In this document: in pieces, positions 55,499-64,000 of the stretch | How the letters are laid out: each line of letters begins with the position of its first letter | How positions within the stretch are numbered: position 1 is the first letter of the stretch | Source of the DNA: Buchnera aphidicola (Pentalonia nigronervosa) | GTDB taxonomy: Bacteria; Pseudomonadota; Gammaproteobacteria; Enterobacterales; Enterobacteriaceae | Length of the DNA: 64,000 nt | Direction of reading: 5' to 3' | Assembly (NCBI GenBank): GCA_014622685.1 | Contig: CP061275.1 | Location: 248,001-312,000, forward strand | Position numbers and translations under genes: made by a program | Notes under the pieces: generated by a model | Databases searched by the model: none | What the model was told of the DNA's origin: nothing | Seen by the model: the letters and a program-made list of their open reading frames with translations, nothing else

Positions 55499-57187
55499 AT
55501 GAATATTATAAATGACAAAAATAATAAAAATTTTATCTTAAACATTATTAAAAAAGATATTAAAAAAGATAATAATCTGTTTATTCGTACTCGATTTCCA
55601 CCGGAACCGAACGGATATCTTCATATTGGACATGCTAAATCGATATGTTTAAACTTTGAATTAGCAAATATATATAAAGGAACATGCAATCTTCGTTTTG
55701 ATGATACAAATCCATTAAAAGAAAATATTAAGTACATAAACTCTATTAAACGGGACATTAAATGGTTAGGTTATCAATGGAATGAAAAAACTCACTATAC
55801 TTCTGAATATTTTTCTATTTTATATCAATACGCAAAAGTTTTAATTGATAAAGGACTTGCATATGTAGATGAATTAACAAAAGATCAAATACGACAATAT
55901 AGAGGAACATTAACAAAACCAGGTATAAACAGTCCATATCGAAATCGCACAATCCAAAAAAATATGGAATTATTTAAAAAAATGAAAAATGGGGATTTTC
56001 CTGCAGGAAAAGCATGTTTGCGCGCAAAAATTGATATGAATTCTGCAAATATTGTTATGCGAGATCCAGTTTTGTACAGAATTATATTTGATAAACATCA
56101 TCAAAAAAAAAATAAATGGTGCATATACCCCATGTACGATTTTGCTCATTGTCTTTCTGATTCAATCGAAAATATCACTCATTCATTATGTACATTAGAA
56201 TTTCAGGATAACAAACATCTATATAATTGGATTTTAAAAAATTTAGATATTAAAAAATGTCCTCAACAGTATGAATTTTCTCGATTAAATTTAGAATACT
56301 CACTATTATCTAAAAGAAAATTAAATATACTAATAAACAAAAAAATAGTTCAAGATTGGAATGATCCCCGTTTACTCACAATTTCTGGATTACGTAGAAA
56401 GGGATACACCGCATCTTCTATCCGAAAATTTTGCAAAAATGTTGGTGTGACTAAACAAAATCATTTAATACAATTTTCTATGTTAGAATATTGCATTAGA
56501 AAAGAACTAAATCAAACTGCAATACGAATAATGGCAGTCTTAGATCCGATAAAGGTATCTTTATATAATTTACATAGTCATCACGAAGAAATATTCACTA
56601 TACCTAATCATCCTCATAGACCTGAACTTGGTACACATGAAATTATTTTCACAAATACAATATATATTGAACGTTCTGATTTTCAAGAAAGATATGATAA
56701 AAAATATAAACGATTAAAATTAGGAAAAAAAATAAGATTAAGATATGCATATATAATTAAAGCAGAAAAAATAGAAAAAGATAATTATGGAAATATTATT
56801 AATATAATATGTTATTGTTATAAAAATACTTTAGGTAAAAAACTTGACAACGAAAAAAATCCTTCAGTAATACACTGGATTGCAATTAAAAATACTTATC
56901 CATCAGAATTTCGTTTATATGATCAATTATTCACAGTGAAAAATCCAGAACAAAAAAAAGAATTTTTATCTTATATCAATCCAAAATCATTAATTATTAA
57001 ACATGGTTTTATTGAAAAAAATATTGCAAATGAAATACAAAAAAATATTCATGATCAAAATCATATATCTTTTTTTCAATTTGAAAGAATTGGTTATTTT
57101 TGCATAGATACAATGAGTACAACAAAAAATTATTTAGTATTTAACCGTACAGTGAATTTACGCGATAATCTAAAACAAAAAATATGA
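55499..57187 (+). CDS. glnS: Glutaminyl-tRNA synthetase
   Basis: 562 residues (E. coli 554). Class I enzyme charging tRNA-Gln. TRFPPEPNGYLHIGHAKSIC contains HIGH at 42-45; the KMSKS equivalent is LLSKRKLN near residue 270 (E. coli VMSKRKLN). Also LRFDDTNPLKE, YPMYDFAHCLSDSIENITHS, WNDPRLLTISGLRRKGYT and the C-terminal beta-barrels ending FNRTVNLRDN. Glutamine is therefore attached directly, not by transamidation. Divergent from the tRNA cluster that contains tRNA-Gln. Confidence 0.97.
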   Translation: MNIINDKNNKNFILNIIKKDIKKDNNLFIRTRFPPEPNGYLHIGHAKSICLNFELANIYKGTCNLRFDDTNPLKENIKYINSIKRDIKWLGYQWNEKTHYTSEYFSILYQYAKVLIDKGLAYVDELTKDQIRQYRGTLTKPGINSPYRNRTIQKNMELFKKMKNGDFPAGKACLRAKIDMNSANIVMRDPVLYRIIFDKHHQKKNKWCIYPMYDFAHCLSDSIENITHSLCTLEFQDNKHLYNWILKNLDIKKCPQQYEFSRLNLEYSLLSKRKLNILINKKIVQDWNDPRLLTISGLRRKGYTASSIRKFCKNVGVTKQNHLIQFSMLEYCIRKELNQTAIRIMAVLDPIKVSLYNLHSHHEEIFTIPNHPHRPELGTHEIIFTNTIYIERSDFQERYDKKYKRLKLGKKIRLRYAYIIKAEKIEKDNYGNIINIICYCYKNTLGKKLDNEKNPSVIHWIAIKNTYPSEFRLYDQLFTVKNPEQKKEFLSYINPKSLIIKHGFIEKNIANEIQKNIHDQNHISFFQFERIGYFCIDTMSTTKNYLVFNRTVNLRDNLKQKI

Positions 57188-57303
57188 TAAAAATTATTTT
57201 ATTTGAAATAAAAATATTTTTATTTAGCTTAATATTAAAATATTAAAAAAATAATTTTATATTAAACACCTATTAATTTTAACTAACATTTTTTATATTT
57301 AGC

Positions 57304-58959
57304 ATGACTAAAAATTACATATTCATTACTGGTGGAGTTGTTTCATCTTTAGGGAAAGGTATTGCAGCTGCCTCACTTGGCGCAATCTTAGAAGCAAGAA
57401 ATTTAAATATAACAATCATTAAATTGGACCCATATATAAATATTGATCCAGGTACAATGAGCCCAATCCAACATGGAGAAGTTTTTGTAACAGAAGATGG
57501 AGCTGAAACTGATTTAGATCTTGGTCATTATGAACGTTTTATTCGAAAAAAAATGACACGTTCAAACAATTTTACTACAGGGGGTATTTATTCTCAAGTG
57601 TTAAAAAAGGAAAGGCGAGGTGATTATTTAGGTGCTACAATTCAAGTTATACCGCATATCACTAATACTATTAAAGAAAAAATTATTTTATGCGCACAAA
57701 ATAGTAATATTATTATTGTAGAAGTTGGAGGGACTGTTGGTGATATTGAATCTTTACCATTTTTAGAAGCAATTCGACAAATGGCTGTGGATATAGGAAG
57801 AAAAAATGTTATGTATATACATTTAACATTAGTTCCTTATATAGCTACTGCAGGTGAAATAAAAACTAAACCTACTCAACATTCCGTAAAAGAATTACTG
57901 TCAATTGGAATACAACCAGATATACTAATATGTCGATCTGAAAAAACAGTACCTCTAGAAAAAAGAAAAAAAATTGCCTTATTTTGTAATGTACCAGTAA
58001 ACGCTGTCATTTCATTAAAAGATGTTGACTCAATATACAAAATTCCAAAAGAACTAAACAATCAAAAATTAGATGATTATATTTGTCAATATTTTCAATT
58101 AAACGCTCCAGAAGCGAATTTACAAGAATGGGATAAGGTAATTCATGCAGAAAATATTACGAACAAAACTGCTGTTATTGGCATTGTTGGAAAATATGTT
58201 AAATTACCTGATGCATATAAGTCAGTCATAGAAGCACTAAAACATGGAGGATGGAAAAATCAAATTAAAATTAACATACAACTAATTAATTCCCAAGAAA
58301 TTGAACGAAAAAAGTTCAAATTATTAAAACATCTTAATGGTATTTTAATTCCTGGAGGTTTTGGCGATCGAGGTGTAACCGGAAAATTATTATCAGCACA
58401 ATATGCACGTGAAAATAATATTCCTTATTTTGGTATTTGTTTAGGCATGCAAATTGCTATTATAGAATTTGCACAAAATGTTATTGGAATTAAAGAAGCT
58501 AACTCAACGGAATTCGATCCACAATGCGCATATCCTGTTATTGATTTAATTGCTACATTAAATAAAAAAAACTATAAATATAATTATACTAAAAAAAATA
58601 ATGTTATCTTAAAAGGAACAATGAAGTTGGGAAGTCAACCATGCAAATTAAGCGCTGATAGCTTGTCTAGGAAATTATACAATCAAGATATTATTATAGA
58701 ACGCCATAGACACCGATATGAAGTCAATAATATTTTATTAAAAAAAATAGAAACAAGAGGATTAAAAGTCACCGGTCGTTCTAAACATAATAATACAGTA
58801 GAAATTGTTGAAATTACTAATCATCCATGGTTTTTAGCATGTCAATTTCATCCTGAATTTACTTCTACACCGCGTGACGGACATCCACTATTTATAGATT
58901 TTGTAAAATCAGCAGAAAAGAACAAGAAAAAACACCATTTTTTTTTTAAAACACACTGA
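57304..58959 (+). CDS. pyrG: CTP synthase
   Basis: 551 residues (E. coli 545). Converts UTP to CTP using glutamine. The N-terminal synthase domain shows ITGGVVSSLGKGIAAASLGA, LDPYINIDPGTMSPIQHGEV and EVGGTVGDIESLPFLEAIRQ. The C-terminal class I glutaminase domain has the catalytic cysteine in PYFGICLGMQIAI and the His-Glu pair in CQFHPEFTSTPRDGHP. Upstream of eno by 8 bases; same pair as in E. coli. Needs UTP although pyrD in this window is broken. Confidence 0.98.
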   Translation: MTKNYIFITGGVVSSLGKGIAAASLGAILEARNLNITIIKLDPYINIDPGTMSPIQHGEVFVTEDGAETDLDLGHYERFIRKKMTRSNNFTTGGIYSQVLKKERRGDYLGATIQVIPHITNTIKEKIILCAQNSNIIIVEVGGTVGDIESLPFLEAIRQMAVDIGRKNVMYIHLTLVPYIATAGEIKTKPTQHSVKELLSIGIQPDILICRSEKTVPLEKRKKIALFCNVPVNAVISLKDVDSIYKIPKELNNQKLDDYICQYFQLNAPEANLQEWDKVIHAENITNKTAVIGIVGKYVKLPDAYKSVIEALKHGGWKNQIKINIQLINSQEIERKKFKLLKHLNGILIPGGFGDRGVTGKLLSAQYARENNIPYFGICLGMQIAIIEFAQNVIGIKEANSTEFDPQCAYPVIDLIATLNKKNYKYNYTKKNNVILKGTMKLGSQPCKLSADSLSRKLYNQDIIIERHRHRYEVNNILLKKIETRGLKVTGRSKHNNTVEIVEITNHPWFLACQFHPEFTSTPRDGHPLFIDFVKSAEKNKKKHHFFFKTH

Positions 58960-58967
58960 GGTTAAAT

Positions 58968-60257
58968 ATGCCTAAAATCGCCCAAATTATTTCTCGAGAA
59001 ATAATAGATTCACGTGGATATCCTACTATAGAATCCGAGGTACGACTCACAGATGGATCTATTGGAATATCCTCTGTTCCGTCCGGTGCATCTACCGGTT
59101 CTTTAGAAGCAATAGAACTAAGAGATAAAGATAAAAATAGATTTATGGGTCGAGGCGTAAAAAAAGCTGTTTTAATAATTAATACAATCATATTTAAAAA
59201 ATTGCAAAATCAAAATGCATATGATCAAAAAACAATTGATCAAATTATGATTGATTTAGATGGAACAAATAACAAATCCAATCTTGGTGCTAATGCAATT
59301 TTATCTGTATCTTTATCTACCGCAAAAGCAGCAGCTGTATCTAAAAAAATACCTTTATATCAACATATTTCTGAGATAAATCAAACACCAAATGCTTTTT
59401 CTATGCCAGTACCTATGATTAACATTATTAATGGTGGAAAACATGCAAATAACAATATTGATATCCAAGAATTTATGATCCAACCAATTGGTGCAAATAG
59501 TATTAAACAGGCTATACAAATGGGATGCGAAATATTTTATTCATTAGGAAAGATATTAAAAAAAAATGGTATGAACACAACAGTAGGCGATGAAGGAGGA
59601 TATGCACCAAATTTAAAATCTAATGAAGCCGCTTTAAACCTTATTCAAGATGCTATAAGTAATACTCCATACAAATTCGGACAAGACATTACATTAGCAA
59701 TTGATTGTGCCGGATCTGAATTATATAATAAAAAACTAAAAAAATACCAATTCTTACAAGAGAAAATTGATTTTTCTTCACAACAGTTTACTGATTACTT
59801 AGAACATCTTTCTAGAAAATATTCTATACTTTCTATAGAAGATGGCCAACACGAATCTGATTGGGATGGATTTTTATATCAAACAAAAAAACTAGGACAT
59901 AAAATCCAATTAGTTGGAGATGATTTATTTGTCACTAATGCTAATATTTTAAAAAAAGGAATAAAAAAAGGTATCGCAAATGCTATACTTGTAAAACCAA
60001 ATCAGATCGGAACACTAACAGAAACACTCCAAACCATTAAAATAGCAAAAGAATCAAATTATAATGTTATTATCTCACATCGATCAGGAGAAACAGAAGA
60101 TACTTTTATAGCTGATTTATCTGTTGGAACATCAGCTGGTCAAATTAAAACAGGATCCGTAAGTCGTTCAGATCGCACTGCAAAATATAATCAACTTATT
60201 AGAATAGAAGAACAATTAGGAATAAAAAAAGCGCCCTTCTATAAATTAAAAAGTTAA
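58968..60257 (+). CDS. eno: Enolase
   Basis: 429 residues (E. coli 432). Glycolytic 2-phosphoglycerate dehydratase and scaffold-bound partner of RNase E in E. coli. Conserved: SREIIDSRGYPTIESEV, SGASTGSLEAIELRD, GGKHANNNIDIQEFMIQPIG, TTVGDEGGYAPNLKSNEAAL (catalytic glutamate), SIEDGQHESDWDGF, LVKPNQIGTLTET (catalytic lysine) and ISHRSGETEDTFIADLSVG. Ribosome site GAGG 7 bases before the ATG. Followed by decayed queE. Confidence 0.98.
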   Translation: MPKIAQIISREIIDSRGYPTIESEVRLTDGSIGISSVPSGASTGSLEAIELRDKDKNRFMGRGVKKAVLIINTIIFKKLQNQNAYDQKTIDQIMIDLDGTNNKSNLGANAILSVSLSTAKAAAVSKKIPLYQHISEINQTPNAFSMPVPMINIINGGKHANNNIDIQEFMIQPIGANSIKQAIQMGCEIFYSLGKILKKNGMNTTVGDEGGYAPNLKSNEAALNLIQDAISNTPYKFGQDITLAIDCAGSELYNKKLKKYQFLQEKIDFSSQQFTDYLEHLSRKYSILSIEDGQHESDWDGFLYQTKKLGHKIQLVGDDLFVTNANILKKGIKKGIANAILVKPNQIGTLTETLQTIKIAKESNYNVIISHRSGETEDTFIADLSVGTSAGQIKTGSVSRSDRTAKYNQLIRIEEQLGIKKAPFYKLKS

Positions 60258-60423
60258 AATTTATATTTTGAATATTAAAATTATCATCTCCTGACTAATA
60301 CAATTATAATTTTAAAAAAAAGAATCAGGTATTTTCTTAACATATGCCTGTTTCTTATATATAAATTCTTTATTCAAAATATTTAAATAAAAGCATAAAA
60401 TATTTGAAAAAATATTTAGGATA

Positions 60424-61028
60424 ATGCAAAGTGAAAGTTTTTATACAGGTTTATTATATTTATATTTTCATGCGTTTATAAGAATGTTTAGTATATTGTT
60501 CATAATGCGATACTAGGCATACTAGGATCTATTCTCAAAAAACCAAACTATCTATAAACAAATAATAAATAAATAACATACAAACACAAAGCGGAGTCAT
60601 ACAAATTACAAAAAACAATACTTTTTGCTATTCAAAAAAAAATGGACAACTGAACATGTTCTTGTTACTGGTAGTGAACCATGTATGTATAATTTATTAA
60701 ATTTAACACACGTGCTAGAAAAAAATATATATGTCAAACTGAACTAGTAGCACGCAATGAATTTTATGCTCTTTTAAAAAACCGGGGTTATATTATCTCC
60801 AAAAAAACAAAAATGCGCTAATATATTAATGTTATGATCTAATAAAATATCCATTTTTAAAAAAAACAAAATTTATGTTATTTAAAAAATGTGTTAACAA
60901 TAATAAATAATAAAAATATAAAATTTTTACGTCTTATTAATAGGAATCAAGAAACATTAAATATATGCGTAAAAACCTGAATAAAAATAATTAGTATTTA
61001 TTAATACAATTACAAAAATATATTTTAA
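60424..61028 (+). pseudogene. queE: Decayed 7-carboxy-7-deazaguanine synthase
   Basis: Fragments in order match E. coli QueE, a radical-SAM enzyme of preQ0/queuosine synthesis. SESFYTGLLYLYF matches GEGYFTGVPAIFIR. CDTRHTR near 60506, with the preceding CS-stop, covers the cluster-binding CAWCDTKHTW; the middle cysteine region is destroyed. TEHVLVTGSEPCMYNLLNLT and HVLEKN match ARHVVITGGEPCIHDLLPLT and DLLEKN. CQTELVARNEFYALLKN and ISKKTKMR match the CQIETSG to SPKLNMR stretch. INRNQETLNICVKT near 60936-60980 matches ISQKDDATRLCIET at the C-terminus. Several stops and frame changes; 605 bases against 672. Directly after eno, as in E. coli. Confidence 0.9.
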
Positions 61029-61058
61029 TAAAATGATACAAAATAAACATAACTTCAT

Positions 61059-61418
61059 TCATTCCGATCCAATATAGATGTAACCAGACGTACGAGTGTT
61101 TTCACCACAATAACATTTAAAAAAGATAGATTAGGTCTGAAATATGTCTAAATCTACTTGATAAAATTTCGTTTATAGGATTTTCTAAATCAGATATTTT
61201 ATTTAAATAATAATAATGTAACTGATTATAAAATCGGTTGAACACGGATTTAATTTTTGAATAACCTGTGATCTATCCCGTATTTTTATTAATATCACTT
61301 TTTAATATTACACGCACTAAAAAAAATAACCATGCAATCGTCCATATTTTTGATTTCAAAGAACAGATGATAAATAAATGAGCACCTCAAAAAAATTTTA
61401 AAATGTAGTTTCTCACAT
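61059..61418 (-). pseudogene. queD: Decayed 6-carboxy-tetrahydropterin synthase
   Basis: Minus-strand relic of exactly 120 codons (E. coli QueD 121), in several frames. ATG at 61418 is followed at once by TGA, then ETTF, stop, NFFE against STTLFKDFTFEA. WTIAWLFFLVRVILKSDINK and NTG match [20 protein letters not shown] and HTG. YYYLNKISDLENPINEIL matches HHYLNDIPGLENPTSEVL. TSGYIYIGSE then stop matches TAGCIYRGE. The catalytic zinc histidine region HGHS has become AWLF. QueD makes the substrate of QueE; the two relics lie tail to tail, 30 bases apart. Confidence 0.88.
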
Positions 61419-61471
61419 ATTTTAATAATTCAATTACGCTTAATACAATATTAAAAATGCATGTTTTTAAA

Positions 61472-62494
61472 TTAATTTTTTGGAAAAATGTGCAACGGAT
61501 TTATAGTACAACCTTTATAACGTATCTCAAAATATAATCTAGCTACATTTTCTTCGGAAAACCCCATAGTTGCAATTTGTTGTTTTTTATATACTTTATC
61601 TTCTTGATGCACTAAAATTGTATCATTGAATCCATACACACTTAAATAATTATTATTATGTTTAATAATTATTAATTTTCCATATTTTTTAAGTTCATCA
61701 CTGATATACATTACTTTTCCAGATTCTACAGAAAAAATAGGTTGCCCCCGATAACCTAATATTTCTATTTTTTGATCATATGATTTAGAGTCATAAAAAT
61801 ATTTAATATTTTTTCCTTGGATAGGCCATGTCCAATTACCAAAAAAAGATAAAAATTGATTATTTTTTAAAATAGTATTTTTTTTATTTAATTGATTTTT
61901 ACACGTAAAACAAATATCAAATAAATTCGCATGCTGTATAAGGAAATTCAACATACTTGAAGATGTACTTAAAAAATTACAAAAATAATACTTTTTCTTA
62001 TTATTTTTATTTTTATTTAGAAAAAAACAAGTGTTTGCTGCAGTGTTAAAAAAAATATCTTTTATCCAAATTTTTTGACCTATAAAAATATGATTAGGTT
62101 TTTTAATAAAATTGATTTTGGACAATTCACGATAATCATAACCTAAATTCTTTCCAATAGAATATAATGTATCTCCTCTTTTAACAATATAAAATATTTT
62201 AAACATTTTATTTTTTAACAAACCAATAAAATTTTCATTACGAATGATGACTTTTATTTGTTTAGGAAATAAATTATTTCTTATTTTAAAAATTGAAAAA
62301 CATTCATGTCTATCTGGAGTAATATTATTTTTAGATATATTGTTTGTGTTAAATTTAGGAGAATATCTATTACTTATTAATTCATATTTACATTTTTTAC
62401 TTATTATACCACCTAATGCAAAATCACTATGTATAAAAAATACACAAAATAAAAAAAATGTCTTCAATAAAATAATTTTTCGTTGCATTAACAT
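61472..62494 (-). CDS. nlpD: LysM/M23 murein hydrolase activator, NlpD-like
   Basis: 340 residues (E. coli NlpD 379). Starts with a hydrophobic signal sequence (about 5-28, KTFFLFCVFFIHSDFALGG). There is no lipobox cysteine, so it is probably secreted or anchored by uncleaved signal rather than a lipoprotein. A LysM peptidoglycan-binding domain (YIVKRGDTLYSIGKNLGYDY, about 104-146) and a C-terminal M23 LytM-type domain (GYRGQPIFSVESGKVMYISD to RLYFEIRYKGCTINPLHIFP) follow. The zinc ligands of active M23 peptidases are missing, as in NlpD and EnvC, which activate amidases instead. The linker is low-complexity Lys/Asn. Start could also be the ATG two codons in. rpoS, pcm and surE neighbours are absent. 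Confidence 0.82.
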   Translation of the reverse strand: MLMQRKIILLKTFFLFCVFFIHSDFALGGIISKKCKYELISNRYSPKFNTNNISKNNITPDRHECFSIFKIRNNLFPKQIKVIIRNENFIGLLKNKMFKIFYIVKRGDTLYSIGKNLGYDYRELSKINFIKKPNHIFIGQKIWIKDIFFNTAANTCFFLNKNKNNKKKYYFCNFLSTSSSMLNFLIQHANLFDICFTCKNQLNKKNTILKNNQFLSFFGNWTWPIQGKNIKYFYDSKSYDQKIEILGYRGQPIFSVESGKVMYISDELKKYGKLIIIKHNNNYLSVYGFNDTILVHQEDKVYKKQQIATMGFSEENVARLYFEIRYKGCTINPLHIFPKN

Positions 62495-63474
62495 CTACTA
62501 TTTAAATTAAAAAGTTTCTTAAAACGTTAAGATTGTTAACATATATTAGAAATAGTTCCATTAAAATAACATTATTCAAAACTCATCAATGATCAAAAAC
62601 ATAACCGAATAATATGTTATCCCAGTATATATTTCTATAAAAATTTTTTGAAATAATTTCTTGAAAAATAACATTTTTTATATAAAAATTTAAATATACA
62701 ATTAAATTAATATGCAATTAAAATTGCATTGTGAACTAGATTATTCATCTTGATCAAATTTAAAAATATGCTTTATGAAATAACTATATAAAAATTTACT
62801 ATTAGAAAATTTACATATTTTGTAAATACGTCTTATTTCGGATATAAATTAATATTTTTTTAAAAAATATGCTAAAAACACATGATTATTAAAAAACGAC
62901 AAATTTAACGTGCAATATTATTTATTGATTAATATCACATTTTAATTTTAGCATTTGACTTCTAAATAAGTGATTTATTATATGACATTTTATCATATAA
63001 AATATTTATGTAAAAAATAAATTTAATGCAGTAATAATGTTATATAAATCCATTTTAAAAATATGTAATTAAGTACATGTAAATTTTTTAAATATTTTAG
63101 AAATATATATTATCTAATCTAGATTTACTTTAATGTGAGTATCTATTACACTTATTTAACAAAAATTAAAATTCTTATATTGCTTTAACTTGTAAAAAAT
63201 AAAATGCATAATATTTGTTTAAATATTTTATCTAAAATATATTATTTCTTGACACAAAATACTAAATTAAAACATATTTTTATCTATTATAAAATAATAT
63301 AAATAAATAAGAGATAAAACAAATAGAAAAAGAACATGATGACTTAAATATTAAACTACACTAAAATTATTTATATAATATTAAAATTTAAAAAATAATT
63401 ATTTTAAAAGTATATTCAACAAAGGTATTATTATTAATTTTCATATATTATTGAAATATATTCACAAAAAATAT
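62495..63474. other. 980-bp gap between nlpD and ftsB
   Basis: AT-rich with stops in all frames. In E. coli ispD, ispF, truD, surE and pcm lie here in this order; I looked for their signature motifs (for example HSDGD of IspF, SNDDG of SurE) on the minus strand and found none. Presumably fully eroded or deleted, plus the nlpD promoter. Confidence 0.5.
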
Positions 63475-63696
63475 TTAATGAATGCATTTTTTCTTAATGT
63501 GTTTAATATTGTTTTGCAATTGTTTAATTCTTAAAATTATTTTTTCATTTCGTTTATCCATACGAAGATTGTTCTGTTCTTCTAATAAAACTGTTTTATA
63601 CATTTTGATATAATTAAAATAACCATTTTTTCCTAACCATAAAGAATACTGCAACCAAAATAATATAAAAAATAAAAATATTTTTAATATTTTCAT
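63475..63696 (-). CDS. ftsB: Cell division protein FtsB, shortened
   Basis: 73 residues from ATG at 63696 (E. coli 103); an earlier in-frame ATG at 63738 adds 14 unconserved residues. Small bitopic inner-membrane protein that with FtsL and FtsQ signals the divisome. The transmembrane helix and its exit FFILFWLQYSLWLGKNGYFN match E. coli [20 protein letters not shown]. A short coiled coil (RNEKIILRIKQLQNNIKHI) follows. The C-terminal third, which in E. coli contains the ARNELSM segment contacting FtsQ, is missing; the frame ends KKKCIH. May be a functional minimal form or a truncated gene. Confidence 0.8.
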   Translation of the reverse strand: MKILKIFLFFILFWLQYSLWLGKNGYFNYIKMYKTVLLEEQNNLRMDKRNEKIILRIKQLQNNIKHIKKKCIH

Positions 63697-64000
63697 AAAA
63701 TACTCAAAATATATATAATATACTAATGTTAAAAACATTTTTATTACATTTAATTTAACTAAAATTAAAAAATATTTACTATAAGTTATCTTTTAAAAAC
63801 TATATTATTAATATAATATTAAATATTTTTTATTTAAAATATTTTTAATCTAAAAATAATATATACTTATATATAATAAGTAACTTATGTCACACTGTAA
63901 TATCATATAATTTATAAAAATTTATTAGTGTATCTGTTATTTTTGTTATTGAACGTTTTATGATATTTTATCAATTATTAAAACAATTAAATTTACTATA
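63697..64000. other. Terminal stretch upstream of ftsB
   Basis: 304 bases of AT-rich sequence up to the window edge with no recognisable gene, RNA or hairpin; probably holds the ftsB promoter. Confidence 0.4.

Noticed and set aside
1..64000. Mobile elements, prophage, CRISPR arrays, toxin-antitoxin or secondary-metabolite clusters
   Set aside because: No transposase, integrase, repeat-spacer array or unfamiliar gene cluster was seen; every intact gene belongs to a core enterobacterial family.

Overview
The window is a gene-dense, strongly AT-rich stretch of a reduced gammaproteobacterial endosymbiont chromosome. Protein after protein aligns closely with Escherichia coli, blocks of E. coli gene order are kept, but most intervening genes are gone, homopolymer A/T runs are everywhere, and there are no insertion sequences, prophage, CRISPR arrays or toxin-antitoxin pairs. 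This is the signature of Buchnera aphidicola (aphid primary symbiont); the set of broken genes suggests a lineage other than the well-studied pea-aphid strain, but I cannot name the host. No unknown multi-gene system is visible; the interest lies in gene decay and its consequences.

Layout. 1-5600: partial ompF porin, asnS, then two decayed genes in E. coli order (pncB, pyrD) and an empty stretch. 5600-16100: uup and trhO (convergent), valS-pepA, argI, and the pyrB-pyrI-ridA segment with pyrI broken. 16200-26600: the translation/RNA-decay block deaD, pnp, rpsO, truB, rbfA, infB, nusA on the minus strand. 26800-32100: tRNA-Leu, secG, a decayed glmM region, ftsH, rlmE, greA. 32500-36800: ibaG, murA, rplU, rpmA, obgE, with rplM-rpsI opposing. 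37000-41700: pheA (regulatory domain lost), ffh and the rpsP-rimM-trmD-rplS operon, in which rimM lacks a standard start codon and trmD appears frameshifted in a poly-A run. 41700-55400: tldD, aroQ, rluD, alaS, csrA, tRNA-Ser, tRNA-Arg, gshA, metK, endA, rsmE, rpiA and a tRNA Met-Leu-Gln cluster. 55500-64000: glnS, pyrG, eno, decayed queE and queD facing each other, an nlpD-like gene, an empty stretch and a short ftsB.

Functionally most genes serve translation (four aminoacyl-tRNA synthetases, ribosomal proteins, tRNAs, rRNA/tRNA modification), RNA turnover, protein export and quality control. Metabolism that remains fits a nutritional symbiont: arginine (argI), phenylalanine (pheA without its feedback domain, aroQ), S-adenosylmethionine, glutathione, pentose phosphate and glycolysis. 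The losses read as pathway-level events: NAD salvage (pncB), dihydroorotate oxidation and ATCase regulation (pyrD, pyrI), preQ0/queuosine synthesis (queD and queE together), and UDP-GlcNAc supply (glmM) although murA is intact.

Gene remnants were recognised by reading translated fragments against remembered E. coli sequences, not by a database search, so pseudogene limits are approximate.
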